DNA from: Mimachlamys varia
Lineage: Eukaryota > Mollusca > Bivalvia > Pectinida > Pectinidae
Reading direction: 5' to 3'
Assembly (NCBI GenBank): GCA_947623455.1
Contig: OX392527.1
Span: forward strand, 52,496,401-52,560,400
Length of the DNA: 64,000 nucleotides
Part shown: positions 23,723 to 34,468 of the stretch, piece after piece
How the letters are laid out: every line of letters starts with the position of its first letter
Position numbering within the stretch: position 1 is the first letter of the stretch
Translations under genes and position numbers: made by a program
The notes under the pieces: generated by a model
Told to the model about the DNA's origin: nothing
The model's database searches: none
What the model saw: the letters and a program-made list of their open reading frames with translations, nothing else

Positions 23723-26000
23723 TCTGCTAATTACATTTTTGTTGCAAACATATATATCCCGGAGCGCACAACAAAGCATCAAGTTGACAATTCTGGTGTA
23801 GATCCTTTGACACTAGTAAGTCTAGACACTTCGATGGGACAAAATATTGTCCTCGCTGTAAATATTTCAACAAATTATGAAAACTGGCCATACATTCTAA
23901 CTCCTTTTGCTCACTGATTTTAATGAAGAATGAATTTGTATTTATATGAGATGAGATGATGCAACATGCATATATGCTGCACCAAATTTCGTAATAGATA
24001 AGGTATACCGAAAATGTCATAGTACTTTGATAATGTTAAATAACTTTAAAACAAAAAGTCTGGTCACAAACTCAGATCATTACGCCTTGTTGATAACCGA
24101 CGAATATACAGTCAGTAAGATGGTGAGAAACGAGGTTCCTAAAATGAAAGTTAATTTTGAAATTAAACGCCATGTTTTCCCAGAGAAAAATTCCGACTCC
24201 CTGAGATGACAGATCTGGTAATTATTTGCAATAAAGAGAGGCCTTTGTGTCGTTAAGCTAACCAGCATTTGAAGAGAAGGGCAGCTTGGAGTTTTTCCCA
24301 AGCTAGTCTGTAAGCTGTGTTTTGATTGGTAAATCAGCACAAGTGATATATTTCACTAGTGTTAAACATGATTTTTTTTACCAGTGAAAAAATATGATAT
24401 TTTCCTTGAGTGAAAAACATGATCTTTTTCACTAGGATAATAATATCATATTCACACAGAATGAAATTTTTTCGATATCTAACTTATAAAAATATAAAAA
24501 TCCTTTAATAAATAACATGATTTACATGTGCTACAAAAACTAGTTTGAGGTGAAGGCCTACGTAAAGTGCAGACAGACCGTGAAAATCCAGCCCAAACTC
24601 GACAATGCATGAACGATGTAGTTCATAGATAGTAATACTTACTTTCAAATAGTATTGTAACTTGTTTATAATTGACGGCTAGATTAACGGTTTGATGATC
24701 AATGACTGGTCTTTTGGTTATAAGGTGAATTTATTTAATATTCGTCCATTGCGAAACCTGTTCATGTTTTTTGTTTATATGTATCTGTATCTATTTTCAA
24801 ATTTCGGAGTATATTCATTTTAATATTGAAATTCATTAGTCAATGAAACATGTCAACAAAAAGATTAAAATACAAACTTAGGAAATATTCTTATTTAGTT
24901 AGAGTAAGAAACACTTGACTCGCTGTAATTTACCTAAAACTTTCAGTAAAAGCCTTATAATAAGCCTCTTGCAAATCATCAGAGACTGGATAATTTAGTC
25001 TTACGGTTGATATGTAATGGTAAACTACTTGTAAATAGACGGACAACGTCTTAGAGAGAAAGGAAAATTAATAAACAACGTACCTCTCGAGGATACTAAA
25101 TTAACAAATCATGTCATCACGTTTCTGTAACGACACGAGACGCTTACAACTGTAATTCATGGTCGTTTGAACGTTAAGTTGCCATTTTTGCACCAGCTTC
25201 TCAAGACGAGGTCAAATAATCTTAATAATTATTCATAGCCATCGATTCGTAAAGATAGTAGAACGGCCATACTATACAATGACACAATTACATGTATGAG
25301 AATATTACACGCCATGGACGAAAAGAGTGACTGCATCAATAATTCATGATCTGGCTTTGTTTGACACACTTTAACCGTCTTGTATATAATGTAACACGAC
25401 GTTGGCTGACCTCTTTATGAGATATATATATATTATTTCGTGATTGTCAAGGTCACGAGGCGCATTTGAATAATCATGAAATGTCGGTTAATCTAAGATA
25501 TTGCCAACGTCACATTTGTTCGGCTCACAAAATAATCTTTAGATTTGGCTGGAACACGCAAACGCGGAAGAAAATCATCTTTTCTCACAGGATCATCGCT
25601 AGAATATGGTGTGCACTCTGGCAGTAAAGACGAAGTTTCAGCTATATATTTATCATGTTTATTACCTCTGATAATTAACAGCAACCTAGCCGACACCCTA
25701 GCTCATGTCCTGACAATTTTATATGTGTAAAACTCCGAACTACATGTATGTATAGTGACCTTAGAATTTTTTCTTTTCTTTTCGTAACTTTGTCTGAGAG
25801 TCATACACTTCCAAACCTGCTGAACATCATAGTTTACAAAAATCCAGCTTCAGCGAGTCTCAGAAATCGATTTCTAATCACAAAAAGTCATGTTGTACTC
25901 AACGTCAAGCTTCTTTGTTTAATTGAGGTTCAACAAACCCTTAAGTAGACGCTGCAGTCACATTAAACTAAACACCCTCACTCCTATCCTACGCCTTTTT
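23723..26000. other. no gene recognised; one palindromic repeat
   Basis: At 24,335-24,485 repeated CACTAGTG / CCAGTGAAA / GAGTGAAAAA motifs form a palindromic repeat related to the sequence just left of 52,432. Open frames at 23,727-24,020, 24,080-24,340 and 25,493-25,948 have no recognisable family. Confidence 0.45.
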
Positions 26001-26478
26001 ATTTACAGTCTACAATGACATTCACTCGATAACCATTGTTCTACAGACTATCATTATCACCTCATAACTGTACTCAAACACGTGCCGAAATTCTATGCTG
26101 TCGACAACAATACATGTAGGCGGAACTATGCAAATCCTCCAGTTTGAAACACAATTGTGTGACGTCATTAACAATAAACATGGGTGGAGCTAAAACGATT
26201 TATAGAAATTCCATGCTGTTACATTTATTGAACCATTCTCACGTGTATTAGTTTTGAAATGAAATCTGTGTCCGAAGTTTGGACTATAATGAAGAAAATA
26301 GTTGCGAACATTTCACAGAAAGATACTGTAAATAAAAGGATAAACTTTATATTTTGTTGAAGTTATTGGGGGATAGCTACAATGGAAAACGGGTAAATTA
26401 TACATAACCGGCTTTGCCAGTTATTGTTCCCTTGTAGTTATCCCCCGATACCCTAAACAAAATAGAAAGTTAATTCTT
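26001..26478 (-). mobile_element. dispersed foldback element, copy 1 of family Y
   Basis: Matches 62,411-62,900 in inverted orientation over its whole length. Shared blocks include ATTTACAGTCTACA-TGACATTCACTCGATAACC, GTGTGACGTCA, GCAAATCCTCCAGTTTGAAA and CAGAAAGATACTGTAAAT. One end carries a palindrome centred on CCGGCTTTGCCAG, with arms GGGGGATAGCTACAATGGAA and its near complement. Non-autonomous; no transposase frame. Confidence 0.85.
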
Positions 26479-27389
26479 AAATAAGTCATAGTGAAACGCC
26501 TCAATTAAAACACAGAACTTATATGCTATTTGTTCATAATATTTATTCAAAAAGTATGTACAGTGTATGCCTTATTTCCGACTATGTAAGCTACTCTATA
26601 TTCTTAAAACTTTAAAGGATCTTGTTGATCCGTAAAACGGACTATCAGGGTAAAAATCACCGTTTGAAAATATCTTAAGACATTTTATTTTCAGAATGCA
26701 TATCACCAAACTTACATAATCTCTTAATACAACTTACTCAATGCGTTAGCCAACATATCTAATTATTACATGAAGTTGTTATCTTTCAAGTTAAGACTTA
26801 ATTACTACCGTTAGCTGATTCATGCATAAATTACCTGACGACACGCTCGCGTTGGTTCGTGCAAAAAAATAACATGACAAAGTCATGCGAAGTGATTTTT
26901 GATGTAAGACCGTAAATAGGGGCAAGCCGGAGGGGAGGGGGGTGTTAATACCGAAATGTATAAAGCTTGTGGTTATATGTGTAGTACCTGACATAAAGAA
27001 TTGTTAAGATGTGTTATTATTGATTTGATATTTGCAATAGATATGAGAAAGATGTTTTCATCTTCAAAACCTTAAAACTTTACATCCAAAAATTAAACTT
27101 AAAAGTTGAATAAATATGTGCCTCTCCGATAACTATATAAATATCAATACCCCATGTTGGCCTCCGCTAGATAAAGTTGCTTCGCGAGCGACTGCGTGAA
27201 CTGAAAATGCGATAATCATCTACAACTGTATTATATTTACTATACTGTATATATGAACAAAGTTTCTTTTCAGATGAGATGGTATTATCCCCCTCGATAT
27301 GCGCGTATACGTAAGAAATAAGATGAGTAAAATCTGTAAGAAAGGGAAAACAATGTTTAAATCATGATACACGTTTCTTTGGCACAGGG
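26479..27389. other. no gene recognised
   Basis: AT-rich. No domain in the short frame 26,791-26,994 and no matching repeat elsewhere in the window. Confidence 0.5.
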
Positions 27390-27785
27390 ATTCGAGAGGT
27401 TCAAGATGATGGAGACTATGGACAGGTTTTATGGTCGCCATCTTGGTCTCATTCAGAAATATTCTGTATCTTTGTGTGATATGGAGAAAGACGTTTTTGG
27501 GTATGCTCATTCGTGTGCTCCCGTCCCTTGTTGTGATTGACAATGATACTCGGTTTTTATTTTCAGAAATGGTGTTTACCTGGATGTAGGCAACACTTAC
27601 ATAGCGGGTATCGTCGATGTAGCAGAAGACTCTTACTCTTCCGGAACACCTGGTCTTCTTCTTTTGTACTTTTAGGAGGGTTCCCATGTAAATCTTTCCT
27701 TTGTTCATATTTTGTATCTAGTTTAATTGATTTAAGATTCGGATTATGGTTTTGTTGAAGCTTTGGTATTCTTTTTAATTTTTTA
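27390..27785 (+). mobile_element. Penelope-like element 3' fragment
   Basis: Begins inside the reverse transcriptase C-terminal coding part (GGGATTCGAGAGGTTC, then codons for F-Y-G-R-H and K-Y-S-V-S). It passes the stop-codon region and runs through GTATCGTCGATGTAGCAGAAG and TTCCGGAACACCTGGTCTTC to AGCTTTGGTATTC. Its 3' end faces the opposite-strand copy that starts 200 bp downstream. Open frames on the minus strand (27,220-27,708 and 27,563-27,835) are antisense readings of the element. Confidence 0.85.
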
Positions 27786-27988
27786 CATTGTACGGTTTTC
27801 ATTTTTTCCTGTTTCGTGATGGACCGAGTGACCACTTCGAGTAAACAGAAGCGGAGAAACCTGAGGTTTAAATCATATAAAATGTGTCCAAAATCAAAGT
27901 TGACTGTTTTTTTTCAATATTTCTGTCGGTTAAAACAGTTATTGTACTGATTTCATGTTTCCTTGCTATGTAATATACGAAATAATTG

Positions 27989-28640
27989 GAGAATACTGAA
28001 GCGTCAACAAAATCATAATCAGAACGCAAATCGATTGAACCAGTGGCAAAATAAGAACAAATAAGAGATTGATATGGAGACCCTTGAAGAAGCACAAGGT
28101 AATCAGAACAGGTGTTCTAGGAAAGTAAGAGTCTTCTGCTTCATCGACGACCCCTGCCATGTTAATCTAGGTCAGATCCAAGTAAATGTCATGGCCTCAA
28201 AGTGAGAACTGATGTATGATCGTCAATCACAATAACCAGGCATACTAATGAGCATATTCAAAAAACATCCATTTTATATCTTACAAAGGTTAAAAAATTC
28301 TCAATGAGACCAACATGGCGACCATTCAACTTACTCATAGTCTTCATCAACCAAATTTGTCGAATCCCTGTGCGTAAGTTTGTTCGTCAGAAGCTGACAT
28401 ATATCACGAAAATCTCTATACTCAGAGTAGGCCCTAGAATAACGAATCGACTGCGACATGTAAACACATGGGATGGAGGTGCTGGGATGTTTCTATCAAG
28501 AAAGGGAAAATTCACGATCGGAAAATCAAAATAGTCACGTTTATCGTACACCTTTGTAATACGCTGCTCCTGATGATCATACAAATGTCGTTTAAGTAAA
28601 GATCGAGGTAGAAGAGTATGTTGTGTTCTTAATTTCATAA
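27989..28640 (-). mobile_element. Penelope-like element fragment with degraded RT C-terminus
   Basis: On the minus strand about 650 bp of the element remain. Residues KVYDKRDYFDFPIVNFPFLD are encoded near 28,500, followed by degraded thumb-region sequence containing CRSRFVILG in a shifted frame, then the untranslated 3' end to 27,989. Frameshifts separate the conserved stretches, so it is a pseudogene. Inverted relative to 27,390-27,785. Confidence 0.85.
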
Positions 28641-28719
28641 TTTAAAGGGTATATACAATTGACTAGGTCAGCAAATGAACAGACGGAATGATAAACACAA
28701 ATGTATGCATTGATAATTG

Positions 28720-29095
28720 AAAGATGACGTACCACACACATATGCTGCTCTTTTTAAATTTAGTTATAGATACAGCATGCCGAAACAATAAAATAAACTA
28801 CACCATACAGCTGTTTCCTCCTCCTAGGACTCTTTCAGTGATGCAAGGGGCCAAACGTGGGAATCCAAATGTTCTAAACTAATGTAGAAGCAGAAAGGTC
28901 AGATGCGTCAAACACGTTTAATTTATGAATTTATATGTAAAATTAAACAAGTTATGTATAATTTCAAATCTTGTACCACGAAAATGTGTATATTATGTAC
29001 CGTGCCACTACTCAAATGAGATTATCATGCAGAGTTCATTTCCCCCTATCATGAAAGATGACGTAACACACGCATATGCTGTACCTTGTAATGGT
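28720..29095 (-). mobile_element. retrozyme-like hammerhead repeat, just over one unit
   Basis: GATGACGTACCACACACATA at 28,723 returns as GATGACGTAACACACGCATA at 29,057, 334 bp later. The insert therefore holds one full unit plus the start of the next. Between them are the ribozyme, AGGGGCCAAACG, AGCAGAAAGGTC, TAATTTATGAATTTA and GTACCGTGCCACTACTC, in the family order. Confidence 0.85.
28799..28844 (-). ncRNA. hammerhead ribozyme, copy 2, probably inactive
   Basis: Stem I (GCAUCA with UGGUGU) and stem III are kept. However, the core box has an extra base (CUGAAAGA), and the closing C of stem II before GAAAC is G, so the last stem II pair is lost. Confidence 0.75.
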
Positions 29096-30074
29096 AATTT
29101 GTTAATTTGAAAGCTTTTCTAGTAGGTTACGGATTATGTTGGCAATTGTATTACAGACTACTCAAAACATTTCTCGTGTCCTTCAACTATTTTTCATATA
29201 AACACGCGTATTTCGGTCATATTTCGACCAACATCCAAAAATAATCTACACGAGCCATCAAAACCCGCTTTGTGAACTTTATGTTAGTGTTCTTGAATAT
29301 GAATTTTCTTTATCATTGTTTTTTTTTTTTTCATTTGTAACAAGTGCTTCGACTAGCTTTTAAAAACAATATAAGTTTCTGAAGTCCCATGATCATTAAA
29401 GGTCTTATTAAATACAAAAATTAATGTCGGGTTCTTCCTGAGAAATCTGATTAACAAATCGTTAAGCTGAGGTGTGTCTCACGCTTCCCGTCTTTGTGAA
29501 ATATGACGTCAGTTTGCTCGATTTTGATTTAAAACCCAACAGATGTGTACCAAATAAACTAGTTCATACATTGCACCAGTCATCGACTTTCTATACATAT
29601 AAAGGCCTTACTACATTTCTTCGCCAGGATCTCTACACTAAAAATAAGATTTGATTAAAAGCACCCCTAAATAGATTGATTGAATAATGCATGCCGAGAT
29701 TGAAAGGGATTCACGTATTTCTTTAAACCATGGTCTATTTTTTTTTTATTTTAATGTGCAGAATAATATGCATTGGTGACAATTGAATAAATTTATAGAA
29801 TGACGCAAAAGAAAGATAGTGAATGAAGAGACCACTGACAGATATTGTAGATACAAAACATATATCGGATTTGGTTTGAATATGTTTGCTGTTTACGTCC
29901 TAAGAACAGCTACAGGCATATAACGCACGGCAATTATATAGTCTAAATACGTGGCAAAATTGAAATATAATGTTTGACGCAATGTAAATGAAACGGTAAA
30001 AACAAAACATTGACGACACAAACTGCAATGCATAATTACAAATGAAGTCTGTAAAATTATGCTACATGTATTGA
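29096..30074. other. no gene recognised
   Basis: AT-rich. Open frames 29,472-29,654 and 29,893-30,105 have no recognisable motif. Confidence 0.5.
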
Positions 30075-30405
30075 ATGGATGACGTAACACACACATATGC
30101 TGCACCTCTTAAATTTGGTAATAGATAAAGTATGCCAAAAAAAATTGAATTAAACTGCATCATATAGCTGTTTCGTCCTCCCAGGACTCTTCAGTGATGC
30201 TAGGGGCCAAAAGGTAGGAATCCAAAATGTCAAAGCTTATGTAGAAGCAGAAGGGTCAGGTACGTAAAACCCCTTTAATTTATGAATTTAGAAGTAAAAA
30301 TAAACTAGTTCTGTATAATTATTTCAAATCGTGTACTACGAAAATGCGTATATTATGTACCGTGCCACTACTCAAATGAGATTGACTGTGGCTATGGAGG
30401 CTCAT
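30075..30405 (-). mobile_element. retrozyme-like hammerhead repeat
   Basis: Starts GATGACGTAACACACACATA at 30,078 and ends in GACTGTGGCTATGGAGGCTC near 30,402, with all family landmarks in order. At about 325 bp it is close to a single unit. Confidence 0.85.
30157..30200 (-). ncRNA. type I hammerhead ribozyme, copy 3
   Basis: Minus strand: GCAUCA-CUGAAGA-GUCCU-GGG-AGGAC-GAAAC... and UGAUGC. Stem I is a perfect six-pair helix, and stem II has five pairs with a three-base loop. One change in stem III (UGU to UAU) removes a pair, leaving two. All core bases are present. Confidence 0.8.
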
Positions 30406-31739
30406 GTGTTGCAGCATATGAAGGATAGACATCATCATCCATTAATTAGGAACTGGAAAACATATCATTCTTTGCGACTTTAATATTGCAAATTGTTAAA
30501 TAGACAAACGGGGAAGCAAACTCTTCCGATTCTGCAGAGAATCCCCCACTAGCCACTACCAATATATCAACAGGTTCACCATTTATATATAACAGGACGG
30601 GGCACTATATTATTACTGCGTAGTAACCTCTACTGACATTTTACCGACTTATTTACATTACACGGATTGATTTACAATGTGTTGGCGGTTGTGAAGCGTT
30701 CGGACAACTTTGAGTGACTCAATGGTGTTTATCAATAGAGTTGATGGTGTATTGTCAGTGGGTACACACACCTCTAGAATATATGTAGGACAACGTCTAT
30801 ACATGTATGACACAATTTTATCACCAAAGACTGTTTATAAAGAAAAACATTTCGTCATGTCCTGCTTTCCGAAATTATTTTTTTCTATTTTGTGTATAAG
30901 AGAAATGTCTAAAAACAGCTCCCTGTCGCAACACATAAGAGGCAAATATATTGGCCGTATTTATTCAAACAGATATTTAACAAGAATACAAAATACAAGA
31001 CTCTATATTTATCGTCGAATATAGAAAACTTAAGCTCCTAGCAGCTTGTACTTCGACAAACGTTGATTGTTTTTGTAATTGCTCACTATTTATACATATA
31101 TCCTTTTTATGGAAATTTTATAAAAATGAATAATATTAAAGATAAAGGACGAAACTGACCATACTTTTGTTTTTGAGATTTAAATGTCCGTTGAGAAGAA
31201 GCGATATGATTTACTTTCAAGGGCATGTCTGAAGTAGATTATCATGTACTGAATGAGGATCTGCGTTAGTCCCGTACTTGTAAGAAATGCGTCAACAACA
31301 CTGTCAATAACGTTAACCCCCGTTGACCTAGTACCTGAAAACACCGGTCTCAATGTCGTTTAATTCGGGAAATTGTATTTATAATCTAAAATCTAGCAAT
31401 TGAAATTCTTTATATACAAATGGGTTATCTGTTAACGGACGGAAACATGCGTATATTTTTGAACATGAATAAAACAATTGAAAAAATGTGAAGGCTTTTC
31501 TTTATTCTTTTCTGAATTATATGATCACTCGGTCATTCTGCGACCCAGATACCAAAACTCTCAATCTGCAACCTATACAACATAATGAAGATAGTTTCCT
31601 TGTGTGTTGCATTGCATGCTGTCTCTTTCAAATAAGGGTTTCTAATCAAGAAATAGCATAATGATGATTAATGTGATTAGTTGCCAATGCATCGGCAGTT
31701 TGAGATTTGACAGAAGCACTACCCTTTCGCCGTTTTCGT
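30406..31739. other. no gene recognised
   Basis: Contains an open frame at 30,710-31,024 (104 codons) with no family I recognise and no clear splice sites. Rest AT-rich. Confidence 0.45.
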
Positions 31740-31835
31740 CATCACCATCACCGACGAGTCCTAGAAGGACGAAACAGCTGTATGTTACAATGTAATTTGG
31801 TTTTTTTCTGACTTTATCTATTGGCGAATGTTAAA
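31740..31835 (+). ncRNA. partly decayed hammerhead ribozyme, + strand
   Basis: CCGACGAGTCCTAGAAGGAC-GAAACAGCTGTATG: stem II, GAAAC and stem III are intact, but the core CUGA has become CCGA. Downstream sequence (AATGTAATTTGG-TTTTTTTC, ATCTATT) is a diverged match to the family flank. Orientation is opposite to most copies. Confidence 0.65.
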
Positions 31836-31859
31836 GATGAGGTCCCCCGTATATGTGTT

Positions 31860-32212
31860 ATTTAAGGATTAACTTCAATCTATTTTTATGTTATGGAGGT
31901 ATAACACATAAAGCCGGACTGTACCCTAAATGAACTGCAAAGCGATTTATGATGAGAGTACACTCCGGTATTTTGTATTATAACCCCATTAAATAAAAGA
32001 TATATTCAAGTTAATTCTTATAATTTAATATATACCCTGCGAAAATTCACTTTATTGATGGACTCTTTTCTCTTATAAATTAATACGCTGCAGCATCAAC
32101 CGATCAAAAGCGACGTTATAAATGGCGATGTCATTTTTTAGGTTATGAGCTGAAAATATACCTTTTTAAACCAATGAAAATGCTTGTTTCAAGCAAAATT
32201 AAATTATTTGAT
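31860..32212 (+). mobile_element. dispersed foldback element, copy 1 of family Z
   Basis: Same orientation as 62,901-63,212, with shared blocks AAGGATTAACTTCAATCTAT, TTATGTTATGGAGGTATAAC, TTGATGGACT, CCAATGAAAATGC and GTTTCAA. Inner terminal arms around TTATGTTATGGAGG and CCATTAAATAAAAGATATAT show that the family is a foldback; arms are better kept in copy 2. Confidence 0.8.
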
Positions 32213-32424
32213 ATTAACCAGAGCTTCCTTATGCTTTAAACAATGCTCCTCCTTTCTTTCAATATTTTTAGACCAATATAGGCGAAAGATCGGTCCCCGG
32301 ACGGAATACCTCGGATGCGAGGGTTGGTATCCCGAGGAGATATTTGGTATCCGAATGACTACGGATACCGCCAGTTTCGAGCCCTGCATTATATAGAATA
32401 TATCACTCCTGTGTTTGGTTCCAG

Positions 32425-32466
32425 GCATCATCACCGAGTCCTAGCAAGACGGAATACGTGTATGAT
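32425..32466 (+). ncRNA. very degraded hammerhead-like relic
   Basis: CATCATCACCGAGTCCTAGC-AAGACGGAATACGTGTATGAT keeps a stem I pairing (AUCA with UGAU) and a recognisable stem II, but the core boxes are lost. Supported only by resemblance to the other copies. Confidence 0.35.
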
Positions 32467-33771
32467 TTAGTGTTTGCAATACATTGCCTTGAATAGTAAA
32501 TATCTGTATTAAATCTCATAAGGTACATTCATATTTGTATGAGCTGATTTCATCGATTAAATGTTCTTAGTCTTTAAAAAAATGGCCAAAGAGATGTGTT
32601 TCGCCAGTTGATGAACTATGGCGTATTTTCAATAGGTAAAGTCACTTTTTACTTGGACTTGGTAACGATTTCTGCAAAACGAACGCGTTATTGAAATTAT
32701 ATTGGTCTTTATTCAAATTCGAAAGGATTCCCCAAATGTTGTTTTATCAACAATAATCCAGGAGTTTCAAAGTAAGCGAAATGATTATTTCTTGAGCGTT
32801 TTGTCCAAGAATATAGCGATTTCATTGCTGAAACAATAATATGCGCCTTAATAGTGTTACCAGTAGGCAATCGAGAAGCTTCCAAACAAATTGTAAAGAG
32901 ATATGCGGCGAATGTATGTATAGAGGCTCGATACTAGGACATTGAATTGAACGTTCAAGTTTAAATATGAGAATACCGAAGCGTTATGCTGTCATTTATA
33001 CGACTATAATCATATTTCGATACTATTTCAAGCTGACGTGGATAGTAAAATTGCACTCAAACTTGAATCACTGCCCGATCACATGATTTTGTCAACAGAT
33101 TTTCCTGAGATGAAAACTTTGCCACTAAAGTTAGTTGTTTGAGTGTCATCTCCTCCTAGTTGCATCTACACTGTATAATAAGACAGATGGATTATACATT
33201 AGCAATATCTTTCCGTTTTTCATGCCAATTACTTTTACAAACTCTGCCCAAAACTGCAAAACAGGAAATCTGCATGGGAATTTTCCTCCATTGTTTGCAG
33301 CCTTCTAGATCGTTTCGTGGAATTCACTATATCAGCAAATATAACACATGTATATCTTGTTTTGTTGGTTTTTTCTTTCTTCTTTCCTGGTTCATTATAA
33401 ACCACGAAAAAAAACGAATGTTTTCGCTAAACGATCATTAACCATTTAGTCTTATACAGTAAGTACGTTGTTAGGGGAAACTTTATAGTTAACCGGAAAC
33501 AAATCCTCAATTCTAGTACAGCCCTTTCTTCCTTTTGTTGAAACTTCTATTAGAAATCATTTGATATAAAATTGAAATTGGGCAATGCTAGCAGTGTCTC
33601 TTTATATTTGCATTGTGAGGAGCCAAAAGAGAAAGGGGGTGATCTTAACGAGTCATTAAGGTGTCAATCAAACCTGAAGATCAATCGCCAGACAAACTGA
33701 CCGAGCTGTGTATTATATGTACTCACTTTTAATTCTCTTAAGCTACTGTAATATGTACTTACAAAAATAAA
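32467..33771. other. no gene recognised; one tiny PLE stub
   Basis: GAGAATACCGAAGCGTTA at 32,969-32,986 is exactly the complement of the PLE 3' terminus with nothing else of the element attached. The open frame 33,160-33,441 is not recognised. Confidence 0.5.
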
Positions 33772-33932
33772 TTAGAGAATACAAAGCGTTAACACAATCT
33801 TAATCCGAACTCAAAATCAATTAAATCAGGGGTAAAATATGAACAAAGAAAAATTATTTCCATGGAGTCCCTTGTTAAAGCACAAGAGAATACGACCAGG
33901 TGTTCTGGAAGAGTCAGCGTCTTCTGCTTGAT
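33772..33932 (-). mobile_element. Penelope-like 3' end, left arm of an inverted pair
   Basis: AGAGAATACAAAGCGTTAAC through CCAGGTGTTCTGGAAGAG to GCGTCTTCTGCTT: the last 160 bp of the family, on the minus strand. Confidence 0.85.
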
Positions 33933-33939
33933 ATTTACT

Positions 33940-34075
33940 TGGATGTGTCCTAGATTTACATGACGGGTGTCGTTGATGAAGCAGAAGACGCTTATCCTTC
34001 CGAAACACCTGGTCTTATTCTCTTCTCTGTTAGATCGTTTTGATTTCGGATTAGTTATTACTGCTTCGGCACTGT
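33940..34075 (+). mobile_element. Penelope-like 3' end, right arm of an inverted pair
   Basis: From TTTACTTGGATGTG and GGGTGTCGTTGATGAAGCAG through TTCCGAAACACCTGGTC to ACTGCTTCGGCACT, on the plus strand. It meets the left arm at its truncated end, giving an almost immediate palindrome of about 75 bp per arm centred near 33,945. Confidence 0.8.
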
Positions 34076-34320
34076 CTCATGTTTGAATTGCCATCTTACT
34101 CATTAACACATGTATAAGGAAAAGTTGTTTCAAACAACGGTTTTAATTAGAATTAGATGAGATACTCATATAAAAATCACATTCCTCATTAAACGGTTCG
34201 TTACGATTTGAATGCATATTCATTAGAACAGTTTATACTTACGACAACCAAATTATCGCTTACCAAGTATATTATTAATTATCATTAAAAGTTTTGTATA
34301 GAATACAATGAAGTAGGTCA

Positions 34321-34468
34321 AAATAAATAAGAGAATACCGAAGCATTAACGAAATCATAATCCAAATTCAAAATCGATTAAACCAGGGGCAAACTATGAA
34401 CATAGGAAAGATTTACATGGAGACTCTTGTAAAAGTACAAGAGAATAAGACCAGGTGTTCCGGAAGAT
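34321..34468 (-). mobile_element. Penelope-like 3' end, 148 bp, well preserved
   Basis: AAATAAATAAGAGAATACCG to GGTGTTCCGGAAGA. It shows the family's exact 3' terminus (reverse complement CGGTATTCTCTTATTTATTT), truncated in the 5' direction within the TTCCGGAAC block. A 20-bp stub of the same terminus sits at 34,557-34,576. Confidence 0.9.

Noticed and set aside
27220..27835. 162-codon and 90-codon minus-strand frames
   Set aside because: Antisense readings of a Penelope fragment whose sense strand is +.
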